This document shows positions 10,901 through 22,248 of a stretch of 64,000 nucleotides of DNA, piece after piece. This stretch comes from Xestospongia muta. Taxonomy: Eukaryota; Porifera; Demospongiae; Haplosclerida; Petrosiidae. The notes under the pieces were generated by a model. The model was not told the DNA's origin. It was given only the letters and a program-made list of their open reading frames with translations, and ran no database searches. A program made the translations under genes and the position numbers. The stretch covers positions 7,205,229-7,269,228 of the forward strand of contig OY848921.1 in the NCBI GenBank assembly GCA_963693285.1, written 5' to 3'. Positions within the stretch are counted from its first letter, which is position 1, and each line of letters opens with the position of its first letter.

Positions 10901-13270
10901 ATTTCTATTTCAAAATGTTTTTGAGGAGTTAAGGTGAAGTGTTGACTACTTATATATTGATGTTGTACCCCAAATGGTGTTATGATTTTAATGGTGACAC
11001 TTAAGTGTTCAGGACCTTTTTTTTTGTTCTGTATAGTTAAACGAACCAATGACTTGTCTCCTTTGTTAACAAACACTACGGGATTACCAATAAGAACAGT
11101 TTCTAACTGAGGGGTGTCAAATGTGACAGAAGAATCAGGAATAACATGGGAAAAAGGAGTTCCTCCGATATCATATCCTCTCAACTGATAATGTACAAGT
11201 CCTGATGGCAGTGTGATATTCCCCAAAAGGATTCCATTGCATTCTGAGATCTCTGTATACTGAAGTATATTCTCATCATCATCCACAATATCAAAATAGA
11301 GTGAGTGTTTGAGAGAAATTTGAGAAAGTTTTGAAGTCTCAGCTGTAAATGCCTGAGTATCACCTGTCAGTGAAAAAAACAGGAAATTAATGTATGGACA
11401 AAGTTTGATATGAACAACTTACAAGCAAAAGGAAAGGTGTTTGTAGGGAGTAAGTCTCCTGACTTAACTCTCTTCAAATAATCTATCTCCAAGTCCAAGT
11501 CTACAGTAACACTTAACGAATGCTGTAAAGTCCCTGAAGAGACACAAGCCTGCCATCGTCCAGGTTGAGGATTCGTTACCTTGTAAACAGCAAAACTGTT
11601 TGAAAATGTAACAACAGTTTCCGTACTTCCATCTGGTTTAGTTATTGTAATATATTGCTCAGATGTCTCAAAAAGACTGGAAAATTTAGAAACAAAATAG
11701 GAAATATCAAAACTGTGACAGTGATCATTTGAACTTCGTTTTTTAGTAGATTGTGGTGCCAAGACAAAATCTACAAACTGTCTAAAGTTGGCTGCATCAA
11801 TTTGATTGACACTAAATCCGTTAGTTGCATTCTTTATATTCTCATAATGTCCAAAACCATCAGAACATCCTCCACCGCTATAGAAGAAGTGTACTGATAC
11901 ATCTCGTTGTGTTCCACTCTGAGAATTAGCTTTATTGATAACAGTCTGATATAAATTATCATCTCTTGCTGAGGCATCAGTAAGTACAATGATGTTGTGT
12001 TTTGTTTGTCTTGGGGGATTTCTAGTTATAATCCCATCCAACAGCTCAATTGTTTTTAATATACCTGTCATGCCAAATTCTGGACAGTCACCTCCTCCAT
12101 GAGCTCTAAGGTTGTGAACATCAGTAAGAAGTTGATTCACTGCTCTAACAGTGACAGAATTGCCATCAGGAACTTCTACATGAAACAATGCACTATAGGT
12201 AGTGTCATTGCTGTGATAATGGGCATCATAAATTCTCGCATATTCTAAATCTAAAGAAATAAAATTATATTAACTTCATGGAACAAATGATATGAAAAGT
12301 TACATTAGACTCCCATCCCAACATCTGTAGCAACAGATATGATGCAGATAATCCGTAAGTATTATCCCTAGGTGTGTGTTTAAATATTAGAATGCAAAAG
12401 CATTGCATCATAACAGATATAAATCTTACTGTCTTCAAGTGGAGCAGAATAGTCCCCAAAATCATTAAATGGAACAAGTGTGTAACAAAGAGTGAGAGTA
12501 TCCTGTTCACTTGCTGTAAAATTTTGAATAACCTCCTTAACTGATTCAATTTCGTCACTCATACTGCCAGTTGTGTCAACAACAAATCCAACACAATCAC
12601 TAGGATCAGGAAATGTACGAATAATTCCTTGGTTGCTGGCCATGGCACGAGCACAATCTCTTTCTAAATGAAAAATACAAGACAAGTCATCAGGCTCAAG
12701 ACAATCATAAAGTTCTCTTAATGTTGGTTTAGAAGCACATTCTGAGAGACGATTACCAGTTTGTCTTTTAACTAGTTCTTTATTATTTGAAAAGTCTTTC
12801 AGACAAGATAATTGACCATAGAGCTTTCGAATTGTTGTAATATTTGTATGATTTTCGAGAAGAAACAGAAATTGCGAGAGCAGCCTTGGAGCATCTGCCT
12901 TTGTTGGTCTTTCATCATCAGGACCATAACAAGCTTTAAAGTAAGACTCTAAAATTGTGTCCAGAGCCAGTGAAAAGTTATCAAAACCATCTGAAGTCCC
13001 AGTTAGGTTAAATGAATGTATCAATGTGGAGTAGAGGCCCCTTAGCGTATTGTTACGAGAAATATTTGCACCTGGTGAAGAAATTGTCACTACGTCATTC
13101 AATTCGGTAAGAAACGTTGAAGTAGAATTATCCACCTTTTGAATGTAGTGAGCAACAAACCTGTTGTCACATGATAAACTAAGTGTAACAGGAAATATTG
13201 TTGCAATCAATACCAGATAAATGAGATTAGACATCTTGAATGAAACAAGACTGATAAAACTCGAATTCAA
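7992..13270 (-). CDS. Hemicentin-like VWA protein with three Kunitz domains, Cys-rich repeats and TIL domains
   Basis: Predicted secreted matrix protein or multi-domain protease inhibitor. Exons (minus): 12430-13270, 11423-12250, 10623-11363, 10404-10571, 10199-10357, 9936-10097, 9693-9851, 9516-9646, 9285-9417, 9070-9237, 8793-8960, 8666-8726, 8394-8598, 7992-8051. The phases agree and give 1,327 aa from Met 13270, or 1,315 aa from Met 13234, which directly precedes the signal peptide. Order: signal peptide, helical leader, VWA (MIDAS DTTGSMS, VLTDASARDD), hemicentin-like region, Kunitz 1 (exon 3), Cys-rich repeat, Kunitz 2, two more Cys-rich repeats (CGxC, DVTxxC), a TIL-like module, a Cys-rich linker, a TIL domain (exon 10), a BPTI-like Kunitz 3 (exon 11), and a short Cys-rich tail ending CWAYPCS. 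No TM helix is seen, so secretion is inferred. The last exon is the least certain. Confidence 0.85.
10623..10790 (-). other. Kunitz domain 1 (fused in-exon to the VWA module)
   Basis: Starts at VCGLPVNTGNC and ends at CINKCG, with six cysteines in Kunitz spacing. The residue after the second Cys (P1 by BPTI numbering) is Ile. It is encoded in the same exon as the preceding hemicentin-like region, with no intron between. Kunitz 2 is exon 10199-10357 (P1 Asn) and Kunitz 3 is exon 8793-8960 (P1 Lys, with the BPTI-like TGPCKGRIPRYFYN). Confidence 0.85.
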
Positions 13271-13867
13271 TTGCTTTTATAGAAATGGCAATGCACAACA
13301 AATGGTTGTACCATATCTGTACATACAACACATGGCAGATGTTGATATTTTAGTTAAGAATAAATCAATTAGGCATAAAATTAACTTTGGAAATTTCAGT
13401 ATAATAACATGATAACATATGACATTAGTTTAAAATCAACAGTTAGTTTAAAGAGAACAGATGGCTTCAGATTGCTAATTGTCCAATAACATAAACAATA
13501 ATTTTAGAAACTGATATGCATTACAATTTGGTATGCTTTCAATGATTACTTGTCAATAGTAATTGAACACATCAACACATTAGCATCATATTTATTATAA
13601 AGCATAATCTAAACACTTGGCAGAAGTTCATGTTTGTAAAATAACTTTGCAAATTTCAGTTTAATAACATGTTAACATATGACATTAGCTAAATCAACAG
13701 TTAGTTTAAAGAGAACAGGTGGCTTCAGATTGCTAATTATTCAATAACATGATCAATAATTTTCAAAACTGATACGAATGACAATTTTATATACTTTAAA
13801 TAATTACTAAAGTAATAAGAATATCAAAAATACCTCAAACAAAAAATGACTTAAAAACATCAACTAC
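13271..13867. other. Intergenic, with a direct repeat of about 130 bp
   Basis: No coding feature. Two copies of a repeat at about 13379-13512 and 13640-13772 share AATAACATG, CAACAGTTAGTTTAAAGAGA and GGCTTCAGATTGCTAATT. The copies are about 260 bp apart and lie just upstream of the Kunitz/VWA gene, so they could be regulatory duplicates or simple repeats. Confidence 0.55.
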
Positions 13868-14083
13868 AGTATGCCCAGTTCATCAACAACAAAAGCTGAA
13901 CAATTATATATGAGACTCACTTTGCCAAGTATTAGATGGACAGTCATCATTGCTAACAAAGATGGAGTAAGCAGAGTTAATATTACCTATGCTCATAGAG
14001 GCATCCAAGCTTGTTTGCTCTCAGTGAGTTAGATCTAATACATTTTGTAGAAGACTGTGAACCTCATTGGTAGTTAGTATTAG
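13868..14083 (-). pseudogene. Degenerate fragment of a VWA paralog exon 1
   Basis: On the minus strand the segment resembles exon 1 of the VWA gene at 22-26 kb. ACAACAAAAGCTGAACAATTAT matches its MIDAS-proximal part, and the piece near 14040 (ATTTTGTAGAAGACTG) matches its start-proximal part at about 25808. The intervening roughly 400 bp is missing and the frame is broken. It is a relic of a fourth cluster member. Confidence 0.55.
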
Positions 14084-14850
14084 TGTGCAGTTCATGATAG
14101 TCCTTGTGACTGCATATCCATAAGAGCTGGATAAAGAAATTAAGGATTAGAGTGAGTTAATAATCATAGGCATTGAATTAACTCTTACTAATGTATATAA
14201 ATGTTGATATCGTATACAAGGTGAAATAACACAGTGTGTTTACATACACTATAAACCATCTTAAATTGCTGGTTATATATGTCTTGATTGTTTTTGATTC
14301 CACTATAAATATAAGAAAGATTCATCGTTAGCACTAGTGGCCTGTTCTGTTTATCAAAACCATGATTGGTTTCATCCTTTATATGTTATGTGGCAGGACT
14401 ATAATATACATGTACATGTACATACAAAAGAGGATATAGAATACTTGTGGCATATTAAGTTTGATACCCTGTTTGGGCCTGCCAGGGGTTGACTGTATGT
14501 GACATATTGCTCAAGCACCTGTCTTTCACCAAGGCACACCAAGTCGATAATCTCCACCCCAATTATCAACCAAAGCAGTCTAAGTCCAGTACTAATTACT
14601 CAAGACTACAAGTTATCTCATATACACAATGTAAACGCATAGAGGTGAGAGGGTATAAGAAAACGAGACAATTTAAATTGCTCTCTCCCAAGAGTCACTC
14701 AACCAGAGGAAACACACTCTCTGGCCATCAAAACCCGGACCAGTTTCATCCTTTGTATTTTATAGACTCATTAGCAGATTCATGAGTCTCTTAATTATAT
14801 TGATACGTGCACAAAATGTAAAATACACTATATAGATATATTCAGAATAG
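14084..14850. other. Intergenic, no recognisable gene
   Basis: Sequence between the VWA pseudogene fragment and the kinase stop codon. A 98-codon plus-strand ORF at 14489-14785 has no recognisable motif and is not supported as a gene. The kinase 3' UTR must lie in the right-hand part. Confidence 0.5.
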
Positions 14851-17800
14851 TCAAGAGAAGTTGAATGCATTGATGTCAATATAGTCAGCCAGTGGTTTCA
14901 TGATGTCTTCTACAAACTGAACTAAATCAAAAAATGTTGGTCTCTCCTCTGGATTACTTTTCCAACAGGACATCATTAATTCATATCTGAAGCCAAAAAT
15001 TATATTATAATACTGAAATTAATAATGAGTTTCTTACGTTTCCTCTGAACATGCTGCATTATTTGGAATTAGGAGTCTACCTCCACTGTCCAGTAATTGA
15101 ACCACACTCAAAGGATCTAGACCAGGATAGGGAATTTTACCAAGACTGAACACCTCCCAACATAACACACCATATGACCACTGTGTAATTGGATAATAGT
15201 TAATAAAAATGTAATCTACTGACCACATCTGTCTTCTCAGAGAATAAACCATCATGAAGGCTTTCTAATGCCATCCACTTAACTGGTAATTTGATAGTAC
15301 TCGTATCAGATTCATTTTTTCCCCATTGTCTGTAATAATTGCGCGTATAAACATCTTTTGAGAGTCCAAAGTCACCAACTTTAATAATCCCATTATCATC
15401 AATCCTAAATGACAGAGTGAATTGAAGAGAGAGGGACTGAACTTACATGCAGTTTCTAGCAGCAAGATCTCTATGTACAAATTTCTTTTGAGCTAGATAT
15501 GACATTCCCATAGCAACTTGTAAACACATGGAAAGAAGCTGCTTCCTTGCACTGAGTACAATATCATCATCACTGGTTTCAGAAATTGTTAAATTTGGTC
15601 TCTCTTTCTTGAGATAAGACAATAGACTACCTCTAGCCATAAAAGGCATTACAACATAAGGTGCCTGATCAAGATCAAGACAGATTCCAATAAGGGGAAG
15701 TACATTAGGATGATCAAAAGAGGACATCTTTAGACTCTCTTCAATAATAGAATTGACATCTTCTTTACTGTAAAGACCTTCTATATTATTGAGGAATTTC
15801 AAATAAATTTAGTGTTAATGGTAGTACTGACCTTTGAGTGTCTTAACAGCAATAGGTACTGGAGCACTATTAATGATGTCACCATCAGTTGTTAATATTC
15901 CTCGATAAACTGTCCCATATTCACCTTCAATTGTGTACAATATAATGTGAATTAAATATAACTATTAACAATACCTTGACCAATAGTCTCTTGTAATTGC
16001 ACCGATGATCCTGAAATAATTCTACACTTAGATAACTGTTTCATATATGAACCATGTATATGTGGGTGCGTTGGTACATCAGTGACCTCTTCTTTGTTGT
16101 TACTTTGTACTTTATACCTATTGGCTACTGCAGTAATGGGCCGTAAGTCATTGATAGTTATGGAATATATATTCTCACGACGGTGTGTCATTTCCATTTC
16201 ATTGCTACAAAAAAACAAAGTTATTGGTTGTAATATCAATAATAATTATATAGTAAAATGACATGAAAAATTGCATGCATTAAAAAACCACTATCTTCAT
16301 TACCTAGTATGTTTTCTTGTTGTTCTTTTTAAGCAAACTATTATTATAATCATTGATAATATAGACAGGAGTAGTATGAAAGTTACTACTGCAATGATTA
16401 TAATCAAGTAAGTTACCAAGCTAACTGAATTTGAGGGTTGTGATGATGTAGATAAGAATGATGAAACATGTGATGTAGTTAATAGAAGTCCTGATGTAGG
16501 AACATATGGTGTAGCTGACAGAAGTCCCGATGTAGGAACATATGGTGTACCTGACAATGGCCCTGATGTAGGAACATATGGTGTAGCTGACAGAATTCCT
16601 GATGTAGGAACATATGGTGTAGCTGACAGAATTCCTGATGTAGGAACATATGGTGTAGTTGACAGAAGTTCCGATGTAAGAACATATGGTGTACCTGGCA
16701 ATGGCCCTGATGTAGGAACATATGGTGTAGCTGACAGAAGTCCCGATGTAGGAACAAATGTTATAGTTGACAGAGGCTTTGACATAGAGACATATGGTAT
16801 AGTTGACAAAGGCCCTGATGTAGGAACATACGTTGTATTTGACAGAAGTCCATGTGTAGAAGAGAATGCTGGAAAATATAGTGCACGTAATTGACAAAAG
16901 ATACTTATCAACTTCAGCTTATCAAATTAATTATAACACACTTCATCAAGTCCTACAAGTGACCCAAAAAATCCACTAACGTGAAAATGGCAAAGCAATG
17001 CCTACAACAACTCTGTCATGTAATAGAACAAATTATATTTTCATTAGCCAACAACATAGCATATGGTAAAAAGCAACCATTTATCTGTTCAGCTGCTACT
17101 CTAATGTATCAATTGTGAATGCTATCTAAATAAGGAAACATACTACTACTAAGTTAGAGTGATCAACATGCTTCCTGTTTCTTTAATGTATTCGTGTGCA
17201 CATACAATATGGTACAATAGTACTATCATATAGATACATACATATGCTTATAATTATTGCCAATTACTGTTCATAGGTTGGCTTCTTATGTGCTAGTATG
17301 TTCTCTATAATAATGCTTCTATCTCTGTCAGTTTACATTAAAGGTTAGATTTGTAAAATGGTTTTGTAACCTTCATTGCAGCTGATTTAGTTTTGATTAT
17401 CACTTAAATATCTCAGGAACAGAATGTTATAACAGTAATTTCAATCATTTAAGTACATAATTAATTACAAGTTTTAAAGTAAAGGCAACAGTAATTGAAT
17501 TAATCAAATAATATAATTATCTCAATTACTTAAGTTTATAATAAAGCTAATTGGATATTGTGAGTAGTCATTAAGTTCATTAAACTCTCAACTATAACAT
17601 TATATAAATACACATGTATATTGCCAGAACATTGGAGTTTGGTAATGTTGTGGTTGGCCAAGGGTATTCCCAAGGAGTATATTCTATTGTTGCACAAACA
17701 TTGTTTAGATAAGAATAATTACAACAATAACACTACGTAGGTGGTAAACGTGTATATTGTCCCAATTTCCTACAACATTAGAGTAACATCAACACTTGTT

Positions 17801-19980
17801 CTTTGCTATGTAATCAGTTTATTGTTACAACATTTCTGTTGTATAACAATTCTTGGTATATCGAATATATGTTACTCATACATAGCTGTGGTTATTGTTA
17901 ACCAAAACACTTCATGTGGAAACATAAAATATAGTCTTCGACTAGCCCCTCAGACAAAGCAATGGTAACAATAATTAAATAATTAAATATGCAATTAATT
18001 GGGACTGTTTTGGCACTAATGATAATATTAATGGTACTTGGGTACATTTGCAAGTAATTGGATAATAGTAATTGTTTCATGATTTGGTGACGGTAATGGT
18101 ATTGAGGTAATTATGATGTAATGGTAATTGTAATCACTACATGATAAAGCAATTAACAACATGACTATTCAGGAAGACATATGAGATATTAAGTGACTAT
18201 GTAACTTATTTGATTTCATAACTGTTACACTGTTAAAATGGATTGGTTGAGTAGGTATTTGGATTGCAAGCATCTCAACCAAATAGATTAAGAAGTATTA
18301 ACAACATACATTGTTTTAATTGCTCATTATAGTACACAAATTGCGGTATGTGTACTTTAATAAATGAATTCCTAAAATGGCATGGGTATAATATGGAGGG
18401 CTATCCCATAATAAATCAATAGTACAACCTAATGACAGGAATGCTACCTTAAAATACTTATAGTGACTGCCCTTATAGCATCCGTTAAATAAATGAGATA
18501 TTTTAAATTTATTTCTGGTTGATTTCACAATTAACGACACAATTATTAATCAGTTTATTTTATCAATGAGAGCAGTGTGATATTTATCGCTTTGCAACAT
18601 CTTGTCCTGTATCAGTATACAATAAAAATTACCATGGACTGGTTAGATCAACCAATCCATTTTATAGTATATCTATTTATATCTACCATTTTGTTTTGTG
18701 TGGGTGTGACATGCTGTACATTAAACAGTATAGTAGCAGTATCAACTAAACTTGATACGTACCATTAACAATTGATACCATTAACAATTACACAATTCTA
18801 TAACAATAATTCATTGGATATTGTGGATGCTTATATTAAAGAAGTTAAACAAATGCAAGGACCCCCACAACAATAGAAACAAGATTATAATTTTAAAATT
18901 TTAGTTAATGTGCCGGCAAACAAAGGATCAGTTTTATTTCATTTATTAATTTCATTATTGCATACACCGATATAATAAAACAAAGTCAACAAACTATATA
19001 ATAAACACGTGAGCCAACTGGTTATATTACTGTCTGGTATACTCAGTGTGTTAGACAATAAAAATAGCAATAGCTAACTCTAAATTTTCCTATTAATCAT
19101 ATAATACATATTTCGAAATTAAGATATTGTGTTTGATCTAGATAAATATACAGTCAATTTGTCTCAGAATTAAATAGTGCAAAACAATAATGCCTCGACT
19201 TCAGCTAAAAGTAGACTATACACACATAAAGTGTATAAATAAGTAAAATAACTTAAACATATTTTAAATAATTAACTTACTATTCAAAGAGCTTGCCAGC
19301 GAATTGAGATTGTCTGATATGGACATACTTATAAACACTGTTGATAAAGATGTTCGTAGAGACAGTGATATTGGTGTACCATTGTCTAATGAAGAACTAG
19401 CGGTCAGTGATGGGGTCATGTCATAATTTTGTATAGTATTTGTTGTTGACATTATTGATAGCTCAGCTGATACAGAACTGATTGTCGATGTTATTGATGG
19501 TGTTTCATCAGATGTGTCAATAATATTTTCTGTTACCCTGAAAGTGATGTTTATTCTTTTCACACAATCATCTTCATAGCAACGGCAAAAGATATTGTGA
19601 CCAACATCGTCAACAGACGTAACTTCAGAATAGAGATGAAGACAGTTAGGTAAAATAGCTTTACCATCTATATTTGAACAATTTGTATGATGATTTTGAA
19701 ATGGAAATTGTAAAGCTTGATATTTCCATTGTCCATTTGCGTTAACTATATCAACTAACGCAAAACAGTAAGCATTAGTGACATTTACTTCAGTACACTT
19801 TGATGACATAAAAGGAGGTTCACAGTACACGTTGTACAGCTTTTGATCAATTTGTGACACAGTACAGTTTGGAATTACACTTTGTAAACAGCGTAAACAT
19901 TTAGCAGCTGTACAATCCTCTACGCTGCCCAGTATACACGGAGAAAGGAGAACAAGACACAAGACGACAAAGGGCAACAT
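14851..19980 (-). CDS. Receptor tyrosine kinase with Cys-rich ectodomain and mucin-like repeat stalk
   Basis: Exons (minus): 19281-19980, 16304-16868, 15975-16204, 15832-15924, 15447-15780, 15224-15404, 15038-15180, 14851-14986. Phases agree and give 793 aa. Signal peptide MLPFVVLCLVLLSPCILGS, a Cys-rich ectodomain, a Ser/Thr-rich region, ten 12-residue PYVPTSGPLSAT-like repeats, one TM helix (about YLIIIIAVVTFILLLSI) and a basic juxtamembrane segment. The kinase has glycine loop IGQGEYGTV, lysine in AVKTLK, HRDLAARN, DFGLSKD, paired tyrosines NYYR and WMALESL, all typical of an active RTK. The activation loop has several extra residues (QWGKNESDTS). The 2.4-kb first intron is unusually long here, so the join of 19281 to 16868 is the weakest point; extra exons or a separate upstream gene are possible. 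Ligand and subfamily are unknown. Confidence 0.78.
16470..16840 (-). repeat. Coding minisatellite, 36-bp unit, about ten copies
   Basis: Encodes the mucin-like stalk of the RTK. The unit is 12 residues, consensus PYVPTSGPLSAT, rich in Ser, Thr and Pro as in O-glycosylated stalks. Because the unit is a multiple of three, all three minus-strand frames stay open across it. Copies differ by point changes, so copy number may vary between alleles. Confidence 0.88.
16869..19280 (-). other. Long first intron of the RTK gene (inferred)
   Basis: AT-rich, with no convincing exon. It contains the 17-bp inverted repeat pair at 18234-18250 and 18648-18664. Plus-strand ORFs at 17741-17968 and 18577-18768 show no family motif. 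If the RTK join is wrong, this would be intergenic. Confidence 0.5.
18234..18664. mobile_element. Possible MITE with 17-bp terminal inverted repeats
   Basis: TAAAATGGATTGGTTGA at 18234-18250 is exactly inverted at 18648-18664, giving an element of about 430 bp with no coding capacity. No clear target-site duplication was identified. It could also be a chance inverted repeat in AT-rich DNA, though a 17-bp perfect match is uncommon. Confidence 0.4.
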
Positions 19981-22248
19981 CGTTGTTGTAGGTTGGTTCT
20001 TTTTACTCCCACGTATTATAATTAACCAGTGATCTTATCAGTCTTAATTTTAAAAAAATTCATGTCATTTGAAGTCGCGCCTACCATATAAGTGTTAATT
20101 TCTCTTAATCGTAGGGCAAAGGTGGACATAGGATTGTCTCTTTATCTAAGATACGACATAAGGTGTATTGTAGTAATGTAGTTAGAAATTTATGAGCTAT
20201 TGTGCTACACACAATGCACTTATTTAACAAATTAACATTTCATTTCCTGACTTTAGATATATATATAGAGCTGTTTGAATAGTTTGAATAGACCAAAAAC
20301 AACTTGTAACTAACTAAACAAACATTCCAAATTCAATTAGCCCTATACATGAATGTTATATTGTTAACTTTACTATACAAATGTATGTATACAGCGTAAT
20401 ATGAAGCAATATCACAGTGACAGTGTAATGTAATTTATAACTTTAATATCTTAACATATATATTACAGTTAAAGTCAACTGACTTTATTGCTGTAAAAAT
20501 GACAGTGTTGAGTTAACCAATCTGTTGTCATGGTTTCTGCAAATAGTACATAATGAGACACTGAGAAGCTTAAGTATATATAGTAGATACCACTGTTTTA
20601 AATCACCACTATACTACAGTTAACATTGGCCAGACGTTTGTGATAAACGTAGGCAACAGATTTCCCTATTAAAAGAAAGCAGCAGATATATCACTATAAA
20701 AATTGATTAGTTACAATATTTCATATACAGATTGCATGTAACAGACTTACTTTGATGGAAAAATTAAGCATATATGGTTTTGATTATTAATAAAATGTAG
20801 TGTTGTTTGTGCGGTTAATGGTCTAAATCAATATATATATATATTTTTTTATTTATTGATATTTTGTATGGATGCATGCATTCAAATCAAAAAATGATCA
20901 TGAATGAGCTAAAATGACTTAACATAACATTACCCTAATAAAATCAATGTACTGATATAAATACATTAAAAATAGCAACACCAGGAATACATGCTGTTTA
21001 GTATCTTATATTTGCTTTTCTTTATAGGATTGCAGTGGCAGTATCCAGTGTTGCCACTTATCTATTATACTCCAGTACAATTCCTTTAAGATTAATATGA
21101 TAGCAGATCAAAGTGCATGTATCAATCCATAGTAACAGGCATATTATTTTTCTAAGAAAATTGTTAGGAATTTTAACTATTAGCTACATAAACAGTCAAT
21201 TTCATAGCACATTAGTAATCAGAACAGTATTATGTTTACTTATTGCATCAAAAACTTTTCTAGACACAACCTATATAAACCATGTATTATATTGCTTTCT
21301 CTTAATAGGAAATATGTTGTCTACTTCTGTTTACACCATTACTATCACTAATGTGAGCAACTGTACTATATTAATAATTACATGTAATAACAAGGAAAGG
21401 TAGGGTATATTGCTTTCTCTTACTAGGAAATATGTTGTCTACTTCTGTTTACACCATTACTGTGTAAAAACTGTAATTAATTACATTCCATTAAAATTGT
21501 CCAATTACCATTATCACATCACTGATGTACAATAATTGTAATTTAATTGGCATTGTCTGCTAAAATTGCTGTAAATATAATTGTAGTTGATTGCATTCAC
21601 TAAGTAATTTGTAATTATCCACAGTTACATCAATCACTGGGAAACCACACCTTGACTATGACTATAGTTATACACATGTTTATTATTTCAATACAAACAT
21701 AACATCTAGACACTTTGTATTTTGTACAACTTGATGTGGTTGATAGGTTGTGTTTTTTCATCCTTTACAATGAATGTTGTTTAAGTCTGAAAACTTTAAA
21801 ACACTGATTTTCTTGAAACTTAATTCCAAATATTATGTAATTCTCTATTCATTGCCATGTAATTTTATATAGTAGTATTGATAATTGTAATTGAAGTAAA
21901 GTAGTTATAATTAATTGAATACTGAATAATGTAGTATATTAATATATATACTACATTACACATGACATATGTCAGAACTTAAGACATAATATATCTTTTA
22001 CTGAAATACCAATACATCTGACACTTGACAACCATTTAGTTTAATTTAGCAATTAGTATTTACAATTAATTCACAATTAAATTTGTAACAATAGCTACAA
22101 AAGAACTTTAAACAGTATTTTAAAAAATTCTATGTGCCAAGCTACATCTAAACAAAGTAGACAGCCATTCAATACTATAAGAAATATGTATCATAGCAAG
22201 AAGAAAGAGTTTGCAGATAATTTAGTTGCTAATATGATCTTTCTAGTC
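19981..22248. other. Intergenic with dispersed repeats
   Basis: Holds the presumptive RTK promoter next to 19980, but no clear TATA element stands out. A segment of about 54 bp (TGCTTTCTCTTA, GGAAATATGTTGTCTACTTC) occurs at 21292-21345 and again at 21409-21462. A stretch at about 21185-21290 resembles 47721-47815, so it belongs to a dispersed repeat. The ORF at 21113-21403 overlaps these repeats and is not called as a gene. Confidence 0.55.

Noticed and set aside
16421..16897. Alternative repeat ORFs YNICSYIGTSV and HHMFLHQ on the minus strand
   Set aside because: Shadow frames of the 36-bp coding minisatellite; only the PYVPTSG frame leads into a TM helix and the kinase exons.
17741..17968. 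Plus ORF in the RTK intron region
   Set aside because: No start context, splice support or family motif, and an AT-rich composition typical of chance ORFs.
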